Shown: positions 57,700 to 64,000 of the stretch, in pieces
Layout of the letters: every line of letters starts with the position of its first letter
How positions within the stretch are numbered: position 1 is the stretch's first letter
Assembly (NCBI GenBank): GCA_907163345.1
Contig: CAJQUN010000459.1
Location: forward strand, 186,001 to 250,000
Source of the DNA: Haberlea rhodopensis
Taxonomy: Eukaryota > Streptophyta > Magnoliopsida > Lamiales > Gesneriaceae
DNA: 64,000 nucleotides
Direction: 5' to 3'
Program-made: the position numbers and the translations under genes
The notes under the pieces: generated by a model
Told to the model about the DNA's origin: nothing
The model's database searches: none
Seen by the model: only the letters and a program-made list of their open reading frames with translations

Positions 57700-59586
57700 G
57701 GGCCTTGGGTGTGTTCTGATGCAAGATAAGCATGTGGTAGCTTATGCATCGAGGCAGTTGAAGCCGCATGAGACCAGATATCCAGTTCATGACTTGGAAT
57801 TGGTGGCTATCATGTTCGCCCTGAAGATTTGGAGGCATTATTTGTATGGTACTTCATTTACCATTTACACGGATCACAAGAGCCTCAAGTTTTTATTCAC
57901 TCAGGCAGAGCTGAACATGAGGCAGAGGAGGTGGATGGACCTACTCAAGGACTATGATTGCGAGATTGAGTACCATCCCAGGAAAGCTAATTTGAAAGCA
58001 GACGCTTTGAGCCGGAAAGTGAGGAGTTCTGCTGAAGACGTCATCCATTTGTCAGCCATGATGACCTCCTATTGCCAGTTGGGCTATGATTTTGACATTG
58101 ATGCATCACCTGTGTATGTATCGACCTTGTTAGCTGAGCCAGATATCTATGAGAACATCAGGAGAGCTCAGAGGTCAGATGATGAGGTTCAGAGGTGGTT
58201 ATCTTTAGTACATCTTGGTCAGCCAACGAAGTTCAGAGTGGCCGACGACGGATCCTTGAGATTGGGTAACCGTTGGGTGGTTCCGAGTACGCCGGAGCTG
58301 CGTAAAGGGATCTTAGAGCGAGCTCATAGTAGCAGACTTAGCATCCACCCAGGCGGGAAGAAGATGTATAAAGATCTACGTGGTCAGTTTTGGTGGAAGA
58401 GAATGAAGAGTGATGTCGTCGCTTTTGTAAAGAGGTGGTTGATCTGCCAGCAGGTTAAGGCAGAGAGACAGAGACCTGGCGGCGAGTTGAGAAGCTTGGA
58501 GATACCGAAGTGGAAGTGGGAGCACATTTCCATGGACTTCGTGACTCACCTGCCGAGGAGTGCTTCAGGCTTCGATGCTATTTGGGTGATTGTGGATCGA
58601 TTGACTAAGGTAGCTCATTTTATCCCCTATAGCATGACTTTCACCTTTTTGAGGATGGCGCAGTTGTATATTAGAAATGTGGTGAGATTGCATGGGATCC
58701 GCGATTCACATCTCATTTCTGGGAAGGCCTTCAGTCAGCCTTGGGAACTGACGTCAGATTGAGCACTGCTTATCATCCTCAGACGGATGGCCAGACCGAG
58801 CGCACTATTCAGACGCTCGAGGACATGTTGAGAGCTTGTGTTTTGGAGTTCGATGCCTCTTGGCAGGATTCAGTGCCTTTGGTAGAGTTTTCTTATAACA
58901 ATAGCTACCAGGCGAGTATTCAGATGGCTCCGTTTGAAGCTCTTTATGGCAGACGGTGTAGATCACCCTTGTGTTGGGATGATTTGGACCGCAGATCGGT
59001 CGGAGGACCGGAGTTGATCCGAGAGATGGAAGAGAAGATAAAGACGATAAGGCAGAAAATGAAAGCAGCCCAGGACAGACAGGCAACTTATGCGAATAAA
59101 CGGCGGAGACCGTTGGAATTTCAGTTGGGAGATAAGGTCTTTTTGAAGATCTCGCCTTTCAGAGGCGTTGTGCGATTTGGGATGCGCGGGAAACTGTCTC
59201 CGAGGTATGTTGGACCGTACGAGATTTTGCAGCGCATTGGCACCTTAGCTTACCGACTGGCTTTGACGCCTTCTTTATCTGGTATACATGATGTGTTTCA
59301 TGTATCGATGCTGCGGAAGTATGAGCCGGATCCGTCGCATGTTTTACAGCCTTCCGAAGTTCAGTTGGAATCCGATGTGTCTTATGTGGAACGGCCTGTC
59401 AGAATTCTGGATCGATCAGACCGTAAACTTCGGAACAAAGTGATACCTATGATCAAGGTTCAGTGGGATCGCAGGGGTGTCGAGGAGGCTACGTGGGAGA
59501 CGGAGCGGCATATGGTGCAGCACTACCCGGAACTATTCTCTGGTATGTGTTTATGTTTAGTTTCCTTTTGGGGTAAGTGCATGTGA
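57700..59586 (+). pseudogene. pol: Pol of element D, part 3 (RNase H, integrase, chromodomain)
   Basis: Continues from part 2: RNase H (VLMQDKHVVAYASR, DHKSL), the integrase HHCC region, core and chromodomain-like tail. The first zinc-binding Cys is Trp (KRWLICQQ; I has KKCLICQQ). A 28-nt deletion near 58699 removes the stretch with the second catalytic Asp (SDRD) and shifts the frame, splitting this into 57700-58740 and 58741-59586. The normal SGM stop is also lost, adding 12 residues. D therefore cannot make a working integrase. Confidence 0.88.
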
Positions 59587-59620
59587 TTTCGAGGACGAAA
59601 TCTTATAAGTAGGGGAGTAT
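59587..59620 (+). other. Polypurine tract region of element D
   Basis: TTTCGAGGACGAAATC followed by aagtaggggagtat at the 3' LTR edge. Confidence 0.85.
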
Positions 59621-61125
59621 TGTGATATCCCCGAAATGATTAATTGCAACTTGGTGCATTAATTGTGTTTATATGATTAATTATGATGGTAATTAATTAT
59701 GTGTTGGAATTATTATGTGGAAATGCTTAGTCATGTGTTAGAGTGACCCGGGATAGCATTTCAGGGTGCATGTTGGGTATGTTGGGAATTATGGTTGGAA
59801 GCATGATTTATTTGCCTTGGTTAGCAATTAATTAGAAATCATGTGTTTAATTGATATTTTGGTGCATTTGGTTTAATGCTTTGGAAAATATCATGTTGGG
59901 GTGTTTTATACACCATGGGTTGTGGATTGCATTTTTTTTAATTAACTCAACTTTTATACCCAAACCCCACCTCATCCACTCTCACTTTACCTTTACCAAA
60001 CATCACCCAAACCCTTCCCCTTTCTCTCCATTTTCGAGTTACAGCTTTGGGGTGAAGAGAAACCTTTCAAAAATCTTGATTGGTGGAGTATATTGGGTGA
60101 TTTGAGGTCCCCAAGAGAACCATCCCAGGTAGCAACGCAACCAAGGAACTGAAGCCATATCAAATCTACTTTTGGAAAGGTACGTAGTGGACGTACGGGC
60201 ACCCAACGGTACATGTATCTTATATACTCATTGTTTATGCATTGTGGATGCGAGTATATATGTGGTATTGCATTGTGGATGTAAATACATGTTATGCATG
60301 ATGTTTATAGATGCATATGATGATTATTGGTGCACATCCCATGAGTCGTGGTCATCCCTGGATGATTTTAATGCTTGCCGCTATTTGTTTGGTTCCGCTA
60401 AATGCGAAGCGAGGGGTGGGAACGCCGCATGTCACATTTGAGCGTGGTTATCATATAGGGCGAGGAAAGGGTATTTGCCGCTCAATGAGAGGCGAGGGGT
60501 GGGAGTCCCGCATGTCCATTGAAGCGAGGTTATCCTATGCCGCCTATATGTAAATAAGCGAGGGGCATTAAAATACATTGTGATGGACAGACTAGGGATT
60601 GGTGATCAGTATTTGGTATTGATGAACTGGTATATGTCATGACATGTTTAGACCATTAAAAATAATCTATTGATTATACTCATGAGTTATGGTACAGGGA
60701 CAACCAAACGGGAAGCGTTTGAAATGCATGGGGAAAACAGGAAGTGTTTTATTATGATTATGCATTTACGCTTTATCTTCATATTGTGTTGAATATGAAT
60801 GATTATTATTGCTCATGTTTGGGGGTTGTCCTTGTAGGTACGTTTGGCATGATAGAAGGGCTAGAGGGGTTGAGATGGTGAGCTTGTTGAGGATGCTTTT
60901 GGGACTTGAAGGACGGGATTGCTTCCTATAGTGTGTACTCTAGGAGTAGCTTGAACTATAGTTAAACACATTCTTTTGATTGGAATGTAATTAATCCATT
61001 TTAGTAGTCCTTATTTTTGGCATGTAATGCTTAAGCTCATATACTCAACACGTTCTTTTACACTCTGATTATTATGATAGCTCTATTATGCCTTGATTCC
61101 GCACTTAAGGATTAGGGTCCTTACA
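59621..61125 (+). repeat. Element D 3' LTR (1505 bp)
   Basis: Also lacks intron 1: CCCCAAGAG joins AACCATCCCAGG at 60118. It keeps 29 bp upstream of the junction that the 5' copy has lost. Exon 2 runs from 60118, and intron 2 ends at 60837. Stem arms 60695-60704 and 60825-60834. Confidence 0.95.
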
Positions 61126-61130
61126 TGCCC

Positions 61131-61833
61131 ACACCATGGTCTACCTATTTGGTTGCAGGTACAAACTTTCTATAACGGTTTATTTTCATCTAACCGTTCG
61201 ATGATAGATGCAGCATCTGGGGGATCAATAATGAGGAAGACGCCGGAAGAGGCATATAGCTTATTGGAAGAAATGGCATGCAACAGCTACCAGTGGCAAT
61301 CAGAGAGGAACACGCCACAGAAACCAATAGGAGTCCATCAAGTGGACGAGATCACTGCTCTTTCGGCTCAGTTAGAAGCTATGAATCGGAAGATAGACAT
61401 CATGGGAGCACCAGCGATGCAAGCTCAAGCTATCTTCTGTGAGCAGTGTGAAGGCGGTCATCCAAGCATCGAGTGTCAGGCAGGTAATCAGTTTAACCAA
61501 TCTGTTGAGGCTGTGAATTTTGTAGGTAACAAGCCACCCAACAATTCATACTCGAATTACAACCAACCATGGAGGAACCACCCGAACCTAAGATGGCCGA
61601 ATCAAGAGAATGTGTTGAACCCACAACCGCAGGCAGGGTTCACACAAAAGCCAAGTATGGAGGAACTTATGGCAAAGTTGATTTCATCGACAGAGGTAAG
61701 GATGCAAAATCAAGATGCATCGATCAAGAATTTGGAGGTGCAGATAGGGCAGTTGGCCACATTGATTTCGGGGAGAACGCAAGGTACGCTCCCAAGTGAT
61801 TCTGTAAAGAATCCAAAGGAGCCATCGAATTGA
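61131..61833 (+). pseudogene. gag: Gag of C unit 3, C-terminal part
   Basis: Resumes the gag split at 33537 after the second tgccc copy. Encodes HHGLPIWLQVQTFYNGLF..., a zinc knuckle (CEQCEGGHPSIEC) and the coiled tail to the usual stop. No internal stop. Confidence 0.93.
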
Positions 61834-62626
61834 CAAGACGAGGAGGTGACAGTCCAGCTTGGGACTATAAATTAAGAACTTTCTCTTCCTTCCTCGAGTT
61901 TTGTTTCAATTCCTTGTTTTAGTTTGTTTTGTTGTTAGTTGTGTTTCTTTTTGTCTGTGAATAAGTCCGTGTGTTTTTATTGCAGATGTGAAAGTAAGAG
62001 CAATAAGGATGTAGGCGAGGCAACCCGAGAGAGAAAGTGTTGAGAGAAAATTAAATTTCTGGCTTCTGGTGTTGGCGATCGATCGAGACAAAATCTCGAT
62101 CGATCACCCAAAGTTTGTAAATTGCGATTTAAGCTACTGCATTTTCCGATCGATCGAGCGAGAGAAAATTTTGAAAAAAAATAGGGCACAGATGCAGCAG
62201 CCATCACATTCAAACTCAATTTCTCTCCTCATCACAACAGAACCCTAGTCGCCTCTTTCAATTCTTCCATCTAATCTCATCCTTGTTCCATCAATTGTCC
62301 AATTATTTCAAATTCTTGAAGTAAGAATTGATTCTAATGAGAAATTCTTTGCAGATCTGAAATATTACGCTCCGAATTGGGTAGAATTGCAGGCGAAAGG
62401 AAATTCCAAGTCAAGCACAAAGAGTCATCAAAGATCAGATTTTTACTTGGTAATTGCTTCCATAATTCATTTATTGGTGCAATTACTTTGTTGAATTGAA
62501 TTGGGTAGACAAGCATCAACGTTTGGGGGAAGTATTGTTGTGTTGAGGGGTATTGGCATTGCGGTGTCTTTGAGGTGGTGTTTAGTTGCATTCAAGCGAG
62601 TTAGTTGGGAATAATTTAGCAAGAAA
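61834..62626 (+). other. Spacer between gag and second ORF, C unit 3
   Basis: Uninterrupted; same content as 27807-28599, including a palindrome pair plus single near 62076-62160. No ORF. Confidence 0.75.
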
Positions 62627-63877
62627 ATGTCGTCTAGAAAGAGGTCAAAGCAGGCGGAGACTTCCCAAAAGCAAAAGCAGGCGGAGGCTACCGTTTCTGA
62701 ACCAGGGTATGACGAACAGAAGTTTGTCAATGCCACAATTGCCGAGTTATATCCCACCTACCATAAGAAACCCCTGAGCCGTGAAAGGGGAATGAGCATG
62801 GATAAATTGGAGTGTTCTGTCATTAGGACAGTACGGCGAAAAGGGTGGTTTCAATTTGTTCAGACACCGATTGATGCTGTGGTGCCACTGGTGAGGGAGT
62901 TTTACACAAATCTTTGGGCTATTAAACCAGGGCACCGAGCAGTTGTTTATGTTCGAGGGAAGGATGTGTTGGTGGATCGAGCCTCAATAAATAATATTTA
63001 CCGGATGCCGTTCCTGCATAACTGTGCATACCAATCTTTCAAGAATAGCAGGATAGACTACGATGAGGTATTGGCAGTCATTGGCATGCCGGGAGTGGAT
63101 TGGCAAAGGAACGATAAAGCAGAGCCACAGTTGGTTCTAAAAAAGCATTTGAAGCCAGAGGCCCAAGCATGGTTTTCATTTGTCGCCTCGCAGGTCATGC
63201 ATTCGACCCACACTTCTGAGGTGACAAAAGATAGAGCGGTCCTGGTATATGCCATCCTCTCAGGGAAGGAAGTGGACTTCGGCGAGATCATTAGTGATCA
63301 CATTGAAGAGATTGGGAGCAGCCCACCGACCTCCGCACTACCGTTTCCATCCACGATCACTGCTTCATGTCAGAGAGGCGGAGTGACATGGGGGGAAGAC
63401 GAGGAGCTACTTCCGCCGAAGACCCCGATCATTGTGGACGGTCCACCACCTCCTACGGGTCGACGAAGGGCCGAGCCAAGACCCTCGGACACTACACAGG
63501 CTGGAGCATCATCCTCCGTTGCAGAGCGTACACGTGTTACATTGGACTCTCTTCATAGGGATCTCCAAGATATTCGCCTGGAGCAGCAGAGCATTCACAG
63601 CATGCAGCGGGACATTCATAGCATGCAGAGAGCATTGCAGATGGACCATGAGCAGGTAGCTCAGCGACAGATGGAGTTCATGCACTATCAGAGTGCATGG
63701 AACACTGCCATGGCCCAGGGCTTTCCAGGTTTCCAGTTCCCGCCGGAGCCACACTTTGCACCTTATCATCCGCATGCACCTCCACCTTCTGAGTACCCAC
63801 CATTTCCGCCATATCAGGGCGAGGAGCACCACTACCCAGTCCCCTCTCCGGAGCATGATGAGGACGACAATCAGTGA
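62627..63877 (+). CDS. Second ORF of C unit 3, 416 aa, intact
   Basis: Same length and frame as the copy at 28600, with scattered substitutions (KQAET for KKAET, YHKKP for YYKKP). Basic N-terminus, globular region with the THTSEVTKDRAVLVYAILSG segment, Gln-rich probable coil, and Pro/His-rich acidic tail. No catalytic motif recognised. Confidence 0.8.
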   Translation: MSSRKRSKQAETSQKQKQAEATVSEPGYDEQKFVNATIAELYPTYHKKPLSRERGMSMDKLECSVIRTVRRKGWFQFVQTPIDAVVPLVREFYTNLWAIKPGHRAVVYVRGKDVLVDRASINNIYRMPFLHNCAYQSFKNSRIDYDEVLAVIGMPGVDWQRNDKAEPQLVLKKHLKPEAQAWFSFVASQVMHSTHTSEVTKDRAVLVYAILSGKEVDFGEIISDHIEEIGSSPPTSALPFPSTITASCQRGGVTWGEDEELLPPKTPIIVDGPPPPTGRRRAEPRPSDTTQAGASSSVAERTRVTLDSLHRDLQDIRLEQQSIHSMQRDIHSMQRALQMDHEQVAQRQMEFMHYQSAWNTAMAQGFPGFQFPPEPHFAPYHPHAPPPSEYPPFPPYQGEEHHYPVPSPEHDEDDNQ

Positions 63878-64000
63878 CGATCGTCGTCATGGTATGTGTC
63901 TTTGCCTTTGCATTTATTTATTTTTCTTGTTCATTGAGGGCAATTCACATGCTAAGTTTGGGGGGGTTTTGAGTATTTGTATATATCTTGTACTTGCACA
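63878..64000 (+). other. Start of 3' non-coding region, C unit 3
   Basis: Includes the tract-like ctaagtttggggggg at 63952-63966. By analogy with units 1 and 2, the next LTR should begin about 1.25 kb beyond the window. Confidence 0.7.

Larger units (their letters stand above)
33538..61125 (+). mobile_element. Element D: Ty3/gypsy chromovirus (Tekay/Del-like) carrying nested H, I and G
   Basis: 5' LTR 33538-35014, 3' LTR 59621-61125, and TSD tgccc at 33533-33537 and 61126-61130. LTR divergence by eye is about 18 substitutions in 1.48 kb plus a 29-bp indel, the highest measured here. Its pol is interrupted twice: at 37593-48377 by H (with I inside) and at 48653-57694 by G. Without these, the gag-pol order matches I. 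Lesions in gag-pol and integrase show it is no longer autonomous. Its LTR is about 500 bp shorter than that of I because it lacks predicted intron 1. Confidence 0.95.
9832..64000 (+). mobile_element. Element C: tandem array of a non-autonomous Athila/Tat-like retrotransposon
   Basis: Three units share LTRs: LTR1 (partial) - internal - LTR2 - internal - LTR3 - internal (cut by window end). With insertions removed, the internal regions are about 4.87 and 4.88 kb. Each starts with a tRNA-Asp PBS and carries gag and a second ORF but no pol domain. Each complete one ends in ctaagtttgggggagt before TGATAGG. LTR2 and LTR3 differ at roughly 1% by eye. Such arrays are normally explained by recombination between LTRs of adjacent or sister copies. 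F interrupts unit 1, D unit 3 and B LTR1. Confidence 0.85.

Noticed and set aside
33538..61125. D and I as retroviruses with an envelope gene
   Set aside because: After the integrase and chromodomain-like tail the frame stops shortly before the polypurine tract, leaving no room for an env.

Overview
This window is plant repeat DNA: a pile of nested Ty3/gypsy LTR retrotransposons with no recognisable host gene. Evidence for a flowering plant: primer-binding sites matching initiator tRNA-Met (TGGTATCAGAGC) and tRNA-Asp (TGGCGCCGTTGCCGGGGA), a chromodomain-type gag-pol polyprotein, an Athila/Tat-type gag, 5-bp target-site duplications (TSDs) and AT-rich spacers. The species cannot be named from the sequence.

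Backbone: a tandem, LTR-sharing array of a non-autonomous Athila/Tat-like element (called C here; + strand): partial LTR1 (9832-11141), unit 1, LTR2 (24785-26336), unit 2, LTR3 (31218-32770), unit 3 running off the right edge. Each unit carries a 426-aa gag and a 416-aa second ORF, but no protease, RT or integrase. All other elements sit in this array or beside it.

Insertions, left to right. Element A (1-7802; left end outside) lies in the internal region of element B (only 7803-9831 visible). B lies in C LTR1. Element F (13017-21787, TSD caaca) splits C unit 1. Element D (33538-61125, TSD tgccc) splits the gag of C unit 3. Inside D's pol lie H (a solo LTR, 37593-48377, TSD aagat) and G (48653-57694, TSD cttca). 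Inside H lies I (38086-46896, minus strand, TSD ttttt), the only element with an uninterrupted gag-pol (1502 aa). LTR differences counted by eye are about 1.2% (D), 0.55% (F), 0.2% (A), 0.15% (I) and 0.13% (G), so the nested elements are younger than their hosts. A, B, D, H and I look like Tekay/Del-type chromoviruses. F and G have the same PBS and tract type but no coding capacity.

The most interesting signals are cis-acting and recur across LTR families that otherwise share little sequence. (1) Every chromovirus-type LTR here looks like a two-intron leader: exon 1, intron 1, a 61-68-nt exon 2 ending AG|GTACGT, then a hairpin-rich intron 2. D's LTR lacks intron 1 at the predicted splice junction, as if it descends from a spliced RNA. 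(2) Intron 1 of A, B, H and I holds eight CGATCGATCG palindromes arranged as four pairs at a 20-22-bp period, with GRCAGTR motifs between pairs. The unrelated C element has the same module, also eight copies in four pairs, upstream of its TATA box. (3) Arrays of mini-hairpins keep a constant loop while the stems vary but stay complementary. (4) A 10-bp stem with compensatory changes frames the 3' end of intron 2.
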